Source: Solen grandis (taxonomy: Eukaryota > Mollusca > Bivalvia > Adapedonta > Solenidae). Taken from it: a stretch of 64,000 nucleotides of DNA. The notes under the pieces were generated by a model. The model ran no database searches and was not told where the DNA came from. It was given only the letters and a program-made list of their open reading frames with translations. This document shows, in pieces, positions 16,601-31,300 of the stretch. Location: positions 43,367,224 through 43,431,223 of the forward strand of contig CM037782.1 in the NCBI GenBank assembly GCA_021229015.1, in the 5' to 3' direction. How positions within the stretch are numbered: position 1 is the stretch's first letter; each line of letters opens with the position of its first letter. A program made the translations under genes and the position numbers.

Positions 16601-19299
16601 AATGTAACATCCGGTTTCGTTTTGTAGCCCGCGAAACGAAGTCTAATGCGCAGATGTTTTAAGGCTGTAAGTGCCTACCAAGATTGTACAAATTATTTGG
16701 ATTCGTGGTATTTCAAAGAGCTGCACTGACACAGGAATTACACAACTATTAAACCAACTACAGAATCTATTACATGACAAACCATTCAGACACTAATCAT
16801 CAAGCTGGTTACCACGACCGAGTATCTTTTTTAAAGACATATCTTGTTTATTCAGCACGTGGAGCAACTAATGGACAGGACCCGTGCACTAACCCCGCCT
16901 TGATTGACGACCCACTGCGCTACACCGACCAGGTTACGACAGCATCGTCTTCCAAAATATTGTGTGACATTTATTTGCAACATGCCTGGTACCGGGTCAA
17001 GGGAATCATCGCCAATTCGTGTGTAAAGTCCTACCACTGCACGACCAATGTGCCGATATGGCTAAATGGAACATTACCGCAGGTAAACGCAAGCTGACTG
17101 GGAACACACAGCATACCTTACCTTACATGTTATTTTCAACCACAATAGGTACATAATTAGCGTCCGTCTGTCCGCCCATCTTGATGAAATTTTGTTTTTG
17201 TATTCCCGATATGGCAGCTACCCTCATTTTTGGTCGGCCTTGGCGACCCATTCCAAAAAGTCTTTAGCCTGAACGACCATGCTTTTCTTTCCCTTTTTTT
17301 TTTTTTTTTTCAAAATGTTCAACGCAAATTTAAGTGACGGTAGAAGATGATGGTTCATACAGGAAAATCGGATTCGGATAAGTGACTGTCATTATATTAG
17401 TATAGGTTTGAAAAAAATCATTAAACCTTAATACAGAAATTTGTTTCATAATGAGTATAGTTGATTTGATGACGTCATTTCAGAGGAAAGGTGACATATC
17501 CCAGCTACAGATATGCGGGGATTATCAAAGTGACCCTAGTTGTTGTGGATACAGGGGAAGCAGTGTAGAGGTCAAGAACTGTGGAGATTATTATGTGTAT
17601 CACCTCGGACCAACTCCAGGCTGCTCGATGGCGTATTGTGTGGGTATGTACGTTATTGTTCCTTCACCATCTGTGAACGAGCAGTTTTAACCCTGAACCA
17701 CTGGTATACATTTTCGGCATAGTTGTCAAACCTTACTATTTACCTATGAATATTTACAGATGGTTACGTTAGATAATACCAAGTAAATATTTGAACAATT
17801 TCCATTGGTAGAAAATGCCTATACTTTGGAGAGAAAAGTTACACATAATAGATATAGCTGACATATATGCTTCCTATTCACGATTTTAATAATTATATAA
17901 ATATATTTAAAAGAATCATGATAAATAACAGTGTCTTTAAAAAAATATAAAGACGTTTTATCAAAACACTTATCTTAGATGCACACTAAGGCCTGTCTCG
18001 GGCTGAACGTTATAAATATCAGTACAGTGGAAAAATGTATTATAGTCCATGTCACCGCCCGTGTATAACTGAAAGACGGTTATAGTCAGCTTCATTACAA
18101 TAATGCTTACCCCAAAGATTGTGGTGGGATGAATTCTCGAAACGCTTACAGATAATAATTCGTACATTATATAACCGTTCATGCATTACTTATTTCTCCT
18201 TGAACGCCGCGTATCTTTTTTTTTTTTTTTTTGAAAGATATATCTTGTTTCTTCTAGATGCGTACCCGTCATTGACCAATCACCCTGTCTTGACCGGACC
18301 AAACATTAGCTCCAGCGGTTATTCCTTCGCATGTTCCGTTGACTTCGACCCATCCAATTTAGACGCCAAGTTCACAGTCACGTGGCTTCTGGACGGGTCA
18401 GCGATCTCAAACCTTCCAAATATAATTTTGACGGGTACCTCGCGAGTTGCGTATCTTGAAGGCGAGATGATTCAGGAACAAGGGAATTTGTCTTGTGGTG
18501 TTGTGTCGGAGTACGCCACTAGCTCTCATGGGGTTTCCAGTGCACGAAAAGAAAGTAACAGCTACTGGATTGGCACTAAGGTAGACTGATTAAGGCCTTA
18601 CTTCATTTAAATCGTTATAAATTTCGACAGGTACAAGCTGCTTCTGATTGGACTATTACCTTTTTTCCCAAATAATTATGTTCATGTTTGAAATCAGCAA
18701 TGATATATTGGTCAATGTTGAAAAATAATACGGAAATGATTAAACGATTTGAAGTACCATATATTTTCAATTCAAATGAGCAACACGTCGTTACCATTAC
18801 TTGTTTATCGATATTACATTTTTACTGTAAAAGCCGAAATATATTAACGTAAAGTCTGTATGCACATTTTGAGATTATATTAAGTTGGATTATATATCAG
18901 GTCTACGGACATCAGACTAAATACACCCAACGACTTTAAAACTTCCTCGTGTATAAAACTTCGAGATATCGCATCATTTTGTGGTCATACCACATCTGCG
19001 GGGACATCGGCAATCTTTCTATAATGTAGGACACAAAGCACGTACCATTATATTGCTAATATGTGCCTCAGTTGAATTCCTTTGTAAATTCCCATTGAAA
19101 TCGCACATTGGGGTGTTTTTAAAGTCCCTGGGTATAGCTTTCAGCTCAGAAAGTGACGCTGTCTGACAGGAAGCCGGAAGTGACGATGTCATTGGTGTCA
19201 ACTGTTCCGGTCGTCTGCAAAACTCCGGGAGACCAAAGCTGTCATGTGGACTTTACTGTATCAACGGATAACAGTATATATATATATACACCTCCTATT

Positions 19300-19349
<50 letters not shown>

Positions 19350-22300
19350 CTCTTACACAGAATGGTAAGTGAGATCAATTTTGTACTCACTTGCTTGCGA
19401 GTATCACACTTTACTCACAACTTAGGACGTCCCTACTTGGTTTGACCTTGATTTATTTCGTAGTGGGTAGGTAAGGGTAGGGACTAGGTTAGGGTTAGTG
19501 TTTTTAGTTTGGGTTAGGCTAGGGTATGTTATATATACAATGAACATTGTCCTCACTTAAAGGTGCTGGCAAGACTCTGTGTGTGTGTTCGCGCGCATGC
19601 CCATGTTTGTGTCCATAGATCAAAGTAATGAGATAAGAACTTCTATGTAAAGCATACTTTTCTAATGATAATGATATTGTCTTCGCATGTCACATGTTGA
19701 TGTATAATTACGTGTACTCTTCTGAAAATATTGCTGTATATGAATTACATATTAATGCATAGATATACATACATTTTGTTGAACAATCCTACAATAGAGC
19801 AAACAGTGTATATTTATATAGACCGTCCCTGGTGGCCGAGTGGTTAGAGCGTTCGCCTCGGGCGCGGGAGGTCGTGGGTTCGATCCCTGGCCGCGACATA
19901 CCAAAGTCGTAAAAAATAGTACTGTTATAGCTCACTTGCTTGGCGCTCAGCATATAAAAGTAGTTGAAGGACTGGTTGACCCGGTGTCAGGATAATGTGA
20001 CTGGGAGTGGTATCATACCACATGTCTACGATGTGATACTGCAGTGTGGCAACACTATATCTGTCTCAAGTAGACATCGTCTCCAAATGACTGAAATACT
20101 GTCGGTGGGACGTTAAACCCAACAAACAAACAAACAAACCATACTTATATAGATCTTAACTTCACATGGCGAATACTCAAGTACCGTATGTCACGTGACT
20201 ATATGTTTTAAATGACAGTGAAATGATATATGCAGTTTTAGCATATTAAGAAAGTAATATATGACTTACCCATCCGTTACTTATCTGTTTTCAGGTGAAA
20301 TATTCACGGATTCTTGCACAATTACTATGACGCCAAACAGTTGGAGTCCTCATACAAGACGTCCACTGAAACGTTCACAGTTACCATGGCACCGAATATA
20401 CTTCCGCTGCCCAATATCACTGCTAACCTCTCGATACAAGCAAACCCTGTCGGTACTGGTTTGGAATGGCACAAAATGACGCCTGAAAATCTAACGGTAT
20501 GACGGAAACTGGTAATTTAAACATTAAGTAATCGCACACCAATAAGAAAAATAAAATCATCTTGTTGAAAACTTCAAATGGTGGACGCAATGATATACAT
20601 ATAGCTCGTGATACCTGAATGGCATTTTAGTGTAATCACCTGAATCGCTAAAAATTAATCACAGTGCATTATCAATCGTTCACAACTTTTAAAATCGAAT
20701 AATCATATGTAAGATTACAGTTATAATTTACGTCCTCCATTTGGAAATATTGCCACTTTGAATTCGGGGTATCCAAAAAGGATTTTCATAGTGAAGTAAT
20801 GTATACTCGAAATATTCACGAAGGGATTTCTGAAGATGAATTTCAAATTGTAAATGTGTCATGATTATACGATACGATAAAGGAGAGAGAATGAGAGAGA
20901 GAGAGAGAGAAAGAAAGGAAGAGAGAGAGATGTGATGATATATTGACTCGTTATTTGCTCGAATTCATGATAGTTGAATACACATCGGTTGTACGAGTAT
21001 TAACTGTTATATAAAAGGGGAGTGTGTGTACAAAAATCGATTTCGCAATACTGTATCAACAACATTTAAACCTGCTAGTTTAACGAAATCACGAATTTGT
21101 TTGCTTCATTATCCAGCAACACGAGTGAATTATCAACTAATATAGCGTCGTTCCCATGCCTGTGAAAGTTAACTTATACTGTAACGTGTAGCGTATAACA
21201 TATCAAATTGAATATTTCACCTTCCATGATTATTTTTCGTAAATGAGTGTGAAATATATATTTAAAGGATGTTTTTTTTGTGTGTGTGTTTTTCTTTTTT
21301 AAGTGGAAACTTGACAATTTGAATCTTTTGATTAGAAAATCAACAAGAACTATTCATATTAACTTAACAATTTGAATATTTTGATAAGAAGATCAACAAG
21401 AACTATTCATATTAACTTAACAAATTGAATATTTTGATTAGAAGATCAACAAGAACTATTCATATTAACTTGGAAATTTGAATCTTTTGATTAAAAGATC
21501 AACAAGAACTATTCATATTAACTTAACAATTTGAATCTTTTGATTAGAAGATCAACAAGAACTATTCATATTAACTTAACAATTTGAATCTTTTGATAAG
21601 AAGATCAACAAGAACTATTCATATTAACTTAACAAATTGAATATTTTGATAAGAAGATCAACAAGAACTATTCATATTAACTTAACAAATTGAATATTTT
21701 GATAGAAGATCAACAAGAACTATTCATATTAACTTAACAAATTGAATATTTTGATAAGAAGATCAACAAGAACTATTCATATTAACTTAACAAATTGAAT
21801 ATTTTGATAAGAAGATCAACAAGAACTATTCATATTAACTTAACAATTCTTTGATTGGCAGGTTAACAAGAATTATTCATATAAACTAAACATTTTGAAT
21901 TCTTTGATTGGCAGTTTAACAAGTTTCAAGTTTATTTGCAAAATTCATGTCATTTATGACAAAACGGTTACAAATCAAAACACATACTTGAACGAGGTGG
22001 GTTAGTATAATAGAGTGAAATGGCTTTTATATATATTGCATATTACATAGCCTTCTACAGAGAGTATAAAGATTCATTAATATTTCTTTGTGTTTGTTTG
22101 TTGGGTTTAACGACCCAATGACAGTATTTCAGTCATTTGGAGACGATGTCTCCTTGAGACAGATATAGTGCTGCCACACTGTAGTATCACGCCGTAGACA
22201 TGTGGCATGATACCACACCTAGTCACATTATCCTGACACCGGGCCAACCAGTCCTGCAACTACCCTTATATGCTGAGCGCCAAGCAAGGGAGCTATAACA

Positions 22301-25300
22301 GTACTATTTTTTACGACTTTGGTATGTCGCGGTCGGGGATCGAACCCACGACCTCCCGCTCCCGAGGCGGACGCTCTAACCACTCGGCCACCGGAGACGG
22401 TATTTCTTTGTGTGGAGGAGAAAAATAGTATTTATTTTGAAACCATGTTTCTTTAACATACCTACTTCTATTGGTAAAAAAATTGCTAAAAAGATAATTT
22501 CTGGTTCTATATTTTATCATGTAAACCAAGAACTGTAAGGTGGATTTCTTTCAAATAACTTTAGAAACAAAACTGCTTTTGAACAATCTACTGTGTTAAT
22601 TTCGCTAAACCATTCATTCACATATAAATCTGACTATTTTTGGTGTTAACTGTCTTTATTACCCATTTGCATTAAAAAAATATTTTTTTAACCAAATATA
22701 AAAAAATTTAAAAGATTTTTTTCTTCAAATTTATTGAAAACACAAAATTACTTAGAACTATATTATACTTGGTAAAATCAAAGTACATGTAATCCAAAAA
22801 CTAATTGTATGCGTGTCTATATAGTAGAGGTATAAAATGACACTTGTACTTTTTGCCATAGAGCTAGCTTTTGTGGCGACGTGGTAGAGTGTCCGATTTG
22901 CATACCGAAGCTCGGGGCAGTAGGATTTTACTTGGTTACATCTATATCCCTTTGTAATGGTTTAAAATCCGTTTCACCGTAAAATATACAATTAGGTGTA
23001 CTTGATTTGACATTGAAAGTATATTTAAAAAAATAAGTTGTACTTTTTCTGTTACACTATTATTACCATATCCCCAGCATTCACATCCATAAAGTAATAT
23101 TGATTTTATCATTTTATGAAAAAGTTCTATTTAAAGATCGATACTTAAACACAAGCCTTTGGCTTTTTTTAATAAACAGTACATTGCTTTAGTGTCAAGA
23201 ACCAAATAATTTGGTTTCTTTGATTGGCAGGTTAACATTAATTATACATAAAAAGTAAATAATATGAATTCTTTGATTGATAGGTTAACACGAATTATGC
23301 ATATAAACAAAACAATTTGAATGAATTTGTTGATTGACAGAGTAAAAAGAATTCATATAATTGAACAATATGACTTCTTTGAATGACAGGTATACAAGAA
23401 TTATTCTCAGCCCGGGGCTCGATGTAAAGCTGTCGGAGATCCTCACATTAGTACGTTCGACCGTTCCAGCATTCAGTATGTCCTTATCATCTTTAATGCA
23501 AATATAATATGAATATGTATATATTATGTGCGTGTCTTGTTCTCTTGCGCGCTCATATATAATGTAATGTGTGTATATACGTGCGCCCGTGTGTGTGTTT
23601 GCGTACGGTTAGACGAAGGGTGGGGGAGAGATATGTTATTTCATGACATGGATATTAAGCGCGCGCGGGGATATGTCATTGCATTTCTCATTTTTTAAAC
23701 TTGCCTTACCCTGAATTTTTCACCAGACTCTCATTCTTCGTTTATATCTTATAGCAGTATGTCTCAAAGATATTACATGGAGAAAATTATGCAGTATTAA
23801 ATTTACTGTAATTTATAGTAATTGCATACTTCCATCTCCAAGAATTATATATCTTTTCTTTACAGCGTTAAACTGGGGCGAACAAATATGTCCTTTATTT
23901 CTTTTATCAGCTACAACAATTATCAGCTGGGACAGTACACAATGGTACAACGAAAGAATTCATCATTTCGGGTATTTTTTTCTTTTTATGGCAGTTTTAG
24001 GTCGCTCGAATATATCCCGACTTTATAAACTCCGTTTCTTCCATATCGGGATCAAATGGGGTACGAAGAAAGTTTCAGTGACCCCAGAAAATTAATAAAT
24101 ACTGACTTTCAGAAAGTCATATTTTGTGTCATAACTGAACAGAAATAAATAAACTCGGTTGGTCAATAAGCCATGTACATAATGTCATGTACACTGGGTG
24201 TATATACATGTATATATATAAATGTACACGGCACGTTATAAGTTTTTATTAACGCAGAAATTGGACTTAACTTTTAATATAATTAAGACTAGCCTCAAGT
24301 CTTTCCTCACCCGGGAATAAATACATGTAGTCATGCACCCTGTCAAGACACTTTATAATTAATATAACTTTGTTCTTTAAGCCAAATGTACACGAGTTGT
24401 TCAGGATAGAATTCACGTTATAAATAGTGTTTTGTATTCACAAGAACTTCAAAGGCCCATTATTCTTATTTTAAACTTATTTATTTTACGTCGTCGATTG
24501 TGAAACAAGTTCTTACAACTTATACTAATCCCTCTCAACGGTTCCTGGGTTGGACCAGTACTTTGCGCCTGAGAAGGTCATGGATAATTCTTGCCTCCAA
24601 CGGGGCTCGAACCCACAACTTTCGGATCCGTAATCGGATACGTTACCACTGGACCACGGCGCCTTTTATTCTTCAAAAGGCAGTGTATATTCTTCGGATA
24701 GTAAAGCAAAATTTGTGTTATATATTTGCCAGGAGATACAGTCTGTACATACATGTTGACGACAATATTACTACAGTGCATAAATAAGAAAGAATATTTT
24801 ACTAAAACTCATTAAGTTGCTTACAAAAATACCTGATTTGCATATTCCGTATAACTCCGTCATTTTTCTTATGTTTTCCATAGCCCTTCCGTAGATCACC
24901 ATTAAAATCGCAAGTACATAAACTGATAACCTAGCCGATAAACAAACTGTGATTCGGCGACAATTTTCAAATTTAAATTGTCTCCGGTTACAGACTGTCT
25001 TTGAGAATACCCGTCAATAAAACAGTAAACAATGAGAGTATTTTGACGACCATACAAAGTTCTAAATGGCTTGATGTATCAACATTTTAAATGCATTTTT
25101 AAAACTGTCATTCTACAGCGGATATCTGCACATTATGTACCATTTGCGTTAGTCTACAATATGTCATTGTTATTTTATCCTTTCTTCTAAATGAAAATTG
25201 TATCATTATGAAATATATTGGGCCTTTAAAATAAAAACGGGACAAAACTGCCATATATTCACTTATTTTAACTGGATACCATGCTTATTTCTAGATAATT

Positions 25301-28300
25301 ATGTGAAAAAAAATGCTTGTTATCCACATTATTTAACTGACTAACTTGAAAAAGGCGAGATATCCAGTTATATTAAATGGTAATATGACTAGCAGTAGTG
25401 GGCGCTAACAGGCAGTTTTGTCCTGTTAAGATACCTATGAGGATAACACGAATGTTTTCAACTTGCCAGGCATTTTTTTTTCCAGAATAGTTTCAACATA
25501 GCTAAGTGGATAAGAAGCTGGCAGAAATATGCTACCATAGTTGAAATATAAGACGCAACCCTTTTTCGATCTTGACTTTTCCATCATCTAGCGTTTTTTT
25601 TTATGTTCAAACTGTTATAATTGCATTACCAGTGAAAGTGTAAATTTCCCTCGTGTGTGATAATAAAAACTGTCGCTTTCGTCTTTAAGGGGTTGATCAT
25701 CGTCGAAAACCCCACTTTTGCTCAATACGCTTCTTTAACGACTCTATATAACTGGTTAACGGAATATATATCGTGGGTTTTCAACGTTGAGGGTTGTTTC
25801 ACCAGTAAAGGATGTCTTCATTTCGTTGTTTATTCAGACAGCTATAAACCTCTGTAATGTTGTAAAGATATACAATGGAATTTCTGTTGACAGTGATGTG
25901 CAAAATACTGGCGTAGTGACAAACTGTGTCTAGAGCTTTTGTTTATTTTTATCAGGCACTGTTGATAAAGTAAGTCAACTATGTCTGTAATGTACCCAAG
26001 AGAAGTTAAACGTTAAGGTGAAAATGCAATTTTACATCATATTTCATTATGGTTTTAGACAGTTTTGTGTGTGTCCTAAGTACCCTGCTCCTACGGCGTT
26101 CCAGGGGCATTTTCTTCCGGGTAGCATACACCCGGACCCTCCCTAGCAGGGGTATGTATACCCAAAATGGGTCCAGGCACGCCCCTGTATAATGTGATGA
26201 CGTCTTTCTTCTTCTGTGTGTAAACGTTTTAAGGTATATTTTGTTTATATTATTTTATACTGTAAATAACTTTTTGTCTATTTATCTTCAGCAAACGTTT
26301 CTTGTCATGAACAATTTGAATCAATCAATCAGTCTATCCATCAACCAGGTTGAAGCAAGGACATATCCATGCGGTAGAGTCAGCTGTAACTGTGGCGTTG
26401 CTGCACGTGAAGGGAATGACGTCATCATTATTGACATGTGTGACGGAAAGGTTGGAAGTGCTATACCGCATCTGAGAATCCAAAATCCAAGCATGTTCAA
26501 AAATGAGACGGAAATCCATCAGAACATGGCCGGAAATACCTTCTACGTGGGTACCTTAAATATTAATGCGCGTAGATTTACGAGAAGTAGATCCTAACAT
26601 TTCACATCCCTGCATGGAAAAATTAAATCCTTTCATGGAAAAAATAACAACAGCAATTCATTGCAATAATGTAATAATAAATTCAAAATGTCAATATTTT
26701 GTTTGATCCCAATATATTTAGGCAAGTCACACGTTCCTGATATTGAACTTTTCATTTTTTTTCATCGTAACCATGACAATAAGATCAATATTTGACGTAC
26801 TTCAAATCATTATATCGGGTGTCTGCGTGTCACTCCAGATTCGACAGAGTCCGCAAAGACTAGTGGTCTGTAGAGGATTATGTCACTAGGTATAGTATTA
26901 AGCATTTTAAGGATTCCATTGCTCTACTGCCTTGTTACATTCATTTCAGTACCATTCTACATTACATTCAATTTTCTTCTAATTTTATTTTTATAACCTT
27001 TTCTCACAGTTGCGGTTCAAGTCAGGCGCCACAGTGAAGGTTGTTTTAATCAGAAAAATTGCTTTGAACTTATATATTGATGTTCCCGGAAATTTTGAAA
27101 AGTAAGTATTCGTCCCATGTAATTTTTATTAGAATGATACCCAGTAAAATTCGCCTATTTAAATTGTCCAATCAGTGACTGTGGAAAGTTTTAAAGTGTA
27201 TGTTTATGTCCCATTGAACAATATATAAACTTAAAAACCAGCATGTAGATAAGGTGTTTGGGAAGTGCTCGTTGATTTACGTAGGTTTACGTCTCATTTC
27301 GGAGTGAAATTCAGAAGCTTTGGTATGTTTTGAGTCTAGCCTTTGAGCATATAGTAACACGTTTGCCTTTGTGTTTTTACAGCGATACAGAGGGGTTGTG
27401 TGGAACGTTTGACCACAACAGCAGGAACGAACTTAGGGGGAGAGACCACTGGAACTACAGATACCAAGCTAAACCAGACCACTTTATACACACATGGAGG
27501 TACCGATGCTCAGATGATAGTCTAGCCATGCGTTTCAACTCAAGCACCTTGCTATCTTGATTTTCTTAACCCTTTCCCTCATATAGACTCATTTTGACGC
27601 ACTCAATAGGTACCACATAAAGCCTGATCTGCAGAAAACCACAGTTAAACCTTACTAAATTTAATTATTAAGTCCTCATTTCCAGACCACTGAGGAGCAG
27701 CGAACAACATAAAACCTGATCAGTCTGCGAGTAACTCGCAGGCTGATCTGGTTTTATGTTGTTCGCATAGGTCTTTTCACTCTTATATTTTTTTAAGATC
27801 TACGTGTGTACTTACTGACATCGGAAAAGTAAAATTGTGCAAACAAATACCTTTTACAAGCAGTATAGCATCATAAATTTCACATGATTCTGTCAATACA
27901 AAATTTGAGAATTTTGAGTGGAGGAAAATCTCCCTTTGAGATATCTTCTGTAATGCATGTCTGATTCCACACTGAATTTTAGAGCATGCTTACCGACGCA
28001 AAAATATCTATCTGGAGGGTAGCCCAGGTTGACATTTTTTTAAATCCGCTATCTGTGGTTATTACACTGATTTTTCCCTGACTACTGTAAAATCATTTAA
28101 TTTCGTTGATTATGTACCTAAGGGAATTTCGTGGATGCATTTATTCGTGGATCTATGTTAAAGAAAATTTGAGCTTTATATAAGAGACAAGTTTTCGTTG
28201 GTATTAAAAGCTTTTCACTGCCCTCCAAGGCGCAGAGTACTGGTCCAAACCCAGAACCGTCGAGGGGGATTAGTAAGTTGTAAGAACTTGTTTCCAAATC

Positions 28301-31300
28301 GATGTAAAATATATATGTTTAAACAAAAAAATTACGTCTGTTAGTTGTTTGATTCAAATGTTCCTACTGACAGCATACCACATGGAAAGAGCCTATTCGA
28401 AAAAGCGGAGCCGATACATGAGCCGGCCGCCAGAAGGTGTGTATGTGATAGAGTCACGAACAAGTTTGTCTGCACTACCGGGGTACCTGCAGGTCATTAC
28501 CAGAGACAGGTAGACATATTCTGTCATAGTACTTTATCAAGTATAAATTTTATGTAATCAGGTGAGAAATATGTGCATCCAAACATGGACTCGAACCCTG
28601 GTTCTTGGCTTACAGGACGTGTGCTGTACCGACTGAACTACCTGTGCGTTTACATTAAATATCTCTTACCGATATAGGAAACTTAAAGTCTGTTTTATAT
28701 TTCCCCGCCAATTAGCAAGTTATTTACATTTGTATAGGGGAGAGGAGGGGGCGTTGCAACTAAAGGTACCCAGTGCGTTGATTTGACTGAAAACTGCCGC
28801 ATTAAAAAAAAAATGGAAAAAAAAAATGCGGCAATTTTCGGTCAAAGCAACGTACCAGGTACCCTTGGGTACTACTACGTAGCAGGGATAAATATTTTCC
28901 AAATATATCCGTCGCCTTTTCCTAAAAGAACCAGGAAGGAATCAACACTATCTGAATCTTCATAGTTTTTTGTTGAAATTTTTAAGTTGGATATTGATAC
29001 GCAGTTTCGTTCAATTTACAGCACTTTTGTGTTCTTGATTTGGACAAATGATGACTCTTTCAGCTTCTCCGTCACCAATGCTCCGACTGTCGGGAAGTTA
29101 CCGTGAACGTGACGACACGAACCCACACAGGCCCCACCTCGGCAACTACCGTCCCTGGCAGCGGCACGACACCTTATCCATTTACAACAGGTGAACATTT
29201 CAACGATCTTTTTCTTCATAAATTTGGGTCAAAAAAAATATCCTGAGGAATGGAAGGGAATGATGAAGAACACATACTCGTATAATCGAGAGATTCGCAA
29301 TACCGAGGGACCATAAGTGTATATTGTGTTTCATTAAAAGTGATTTATTTGAATATCAATATTCATGTATGTAAATGCCAAAACTTCCCATATTGTTCTG
29401 AATTTTCAGATATATTTTCATTTTATTTTTGAAATGGATGAAAGATAAAAAGAAAATGGCTCCAACAATATACACATCATGTCAGAAAAATGTACTTTAT
29501 CGTGTTCATTTACAGCGACTTAACGTATTGCAGCATACATATTCCCTATGTCGTGCATGTTTTTCATTCTTTTTGCCATACTGTAGATTTATTGATTTTC
29601 GTGAGGGGTACTGTTTTTAATTTAAAATTAACTTATTAACAGTATTGGTTGAACCTAGTCATTTTTTGAAATGCTGGAAAAAAAAAACAAAAAAACAAAA
29701 AAAAAAAACAAACACTGCATTTGTTTGTACCATATGGAATATAATGCAGCTGAAGGTGAAACTTTTCTGTTTATGACTATTTGAATACAAGAAACTTGTG
29801 CTATCCCGATGAGCTATTTTCCGTACATTCTGCCATTTTTCGAGGTTAATCCAGCGTTAGAAATAAAGGGACACTACTCTTGGTTGTCCAAGACTTGCGA
29901 TTATCCGAGTGTACAAGTGTAGTAGTACGAGTATAGACTATACTACATATACATATATTTTCGCTTTAAACGTTGGGTGACTTTTGATGTTGGAACAAAC
30001 ATCTGAACGGAATTATACTTTAAAATAATTTTTGGATTTTCTGTCATTTATTTTGTTTTATGTAATATTACTACATGTATTATATTTTTCGACATACATG
30101 CCCCTGCATGGCGACTGACAGTGCATTTATAAGAGGAACTAAATAATACTCGTTCAATACTCACTTAAAAACGAGGCGTTACCAAAGAAATTAGTTTGAT
30201 GAGAAATACTGTTTCAGTATTAACTTACAATAATTGATGTACGGAAAGTCCCCATATGCAATTACTTTTGACATCGTTCATTTACAAAACAGTGAGCATA
30301 TAATATCATCCAGGATCACTGCCGCCTCAGACGGTCCACACGGCAACGCCAACCATTGCCGCCACCAACAACGGAAGTACCACCAGCGCCACCATTGCTG
30401 CCTTCAACAACGGAAGTACCACCAGCGCCACCATTGCAGCCACCGACAACGGAAGTACCACAAATACTACCAACGGCGCCGCGAATTCAACCCAATTCTG
30501 TATGGCCACTCTAGAAAAATATCCCTCCGCAAGAAATTGCATAAAGACCATTATGCATCAGGATTACCACAGCATCCTGAACATGTGTATCAGCGACTTC
30601 GAGGTAAAGTAAAATTGTCATATCTGAGGAACCTTTACCCTAGTCCTATGTCTATCCCAAGTTCCACTGCGGACAAAATACTCTCAAGCTCGGTATATTC
30701 CGAACCTCTCGATTATGCGAACACATTGGTCTTCGGATTGTGAAAATTTTACTGTAGTTTTGCTCATATGAATTTTGTTGTGATTAGGTGCAAGTTGCTA
30801 TACACCAGCACCGGAAGTCGGGCTGTTAAAGAAACCGCCTCCTAAACGGGAGGTCATGGGTTTGATCCTCGGTCATGTCATACCAAAATCGTTAAAATGG
30901 TATCAATAAGTATCTTTTGTGTTCTATTGCGGTCTTTGATATGAATTATAATAAATCAGTGAAAATTTTCTATCATATTTTGCATTTATCTTGATGAAAT
31001 ATAATATCTGCGTGTCTAAAATAACGTCCTGGCTAAGCCGGTCATGGCGGACGCTTTGGATCATGCAGAAATTATTTCATCTACTGTAAAATCATCAATG
31101 TTCGTTGAAATAAAATTTTGTTGATTGCATACCTAAGGGAATTTTATGGGCACATTTATTTGTGGATCTATATTCCAGAACACTTGAGGTCTTAATAAGA
31201 GCCAAGTTTTCGTAGGGATTAATATTCGTGGTTAAAATCTACCACGAAATCGACGAAAATTAGTGTCCCACAAAATTAATGATTTCATAGCAGTTTTAAG

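Noticed and set aside
21307..23389. CRISPR-like array of regular repeats
   Set aside because: Units are continuous with no unique spacers, and the host gene is eukaryotic; this is a tandem minisatellite.
24590..24664. Functional tRNA gene on the minus strand
   Set aside because: A and B boxes are present, but the acceptor stem does not pair and the sequence continues into a SINE body that recurs elsewhere.
28345..28373. Earlier start of VWDE-like exon 12 at 28345 (LFDSNVPTD)
   Set aside because: The reading frame is open, but the phase does not match exon 11; the acceptor at 28373 restores phase and gives the family's WxIPxGxSLF motif.
30234..30743. 169-codon His/Arg-rich frame
   Set aside because: It is the wrong frame over VWDE-like exon 14; the phase-correct frame gives the Thr-rich stalk and family-like Cys segment.
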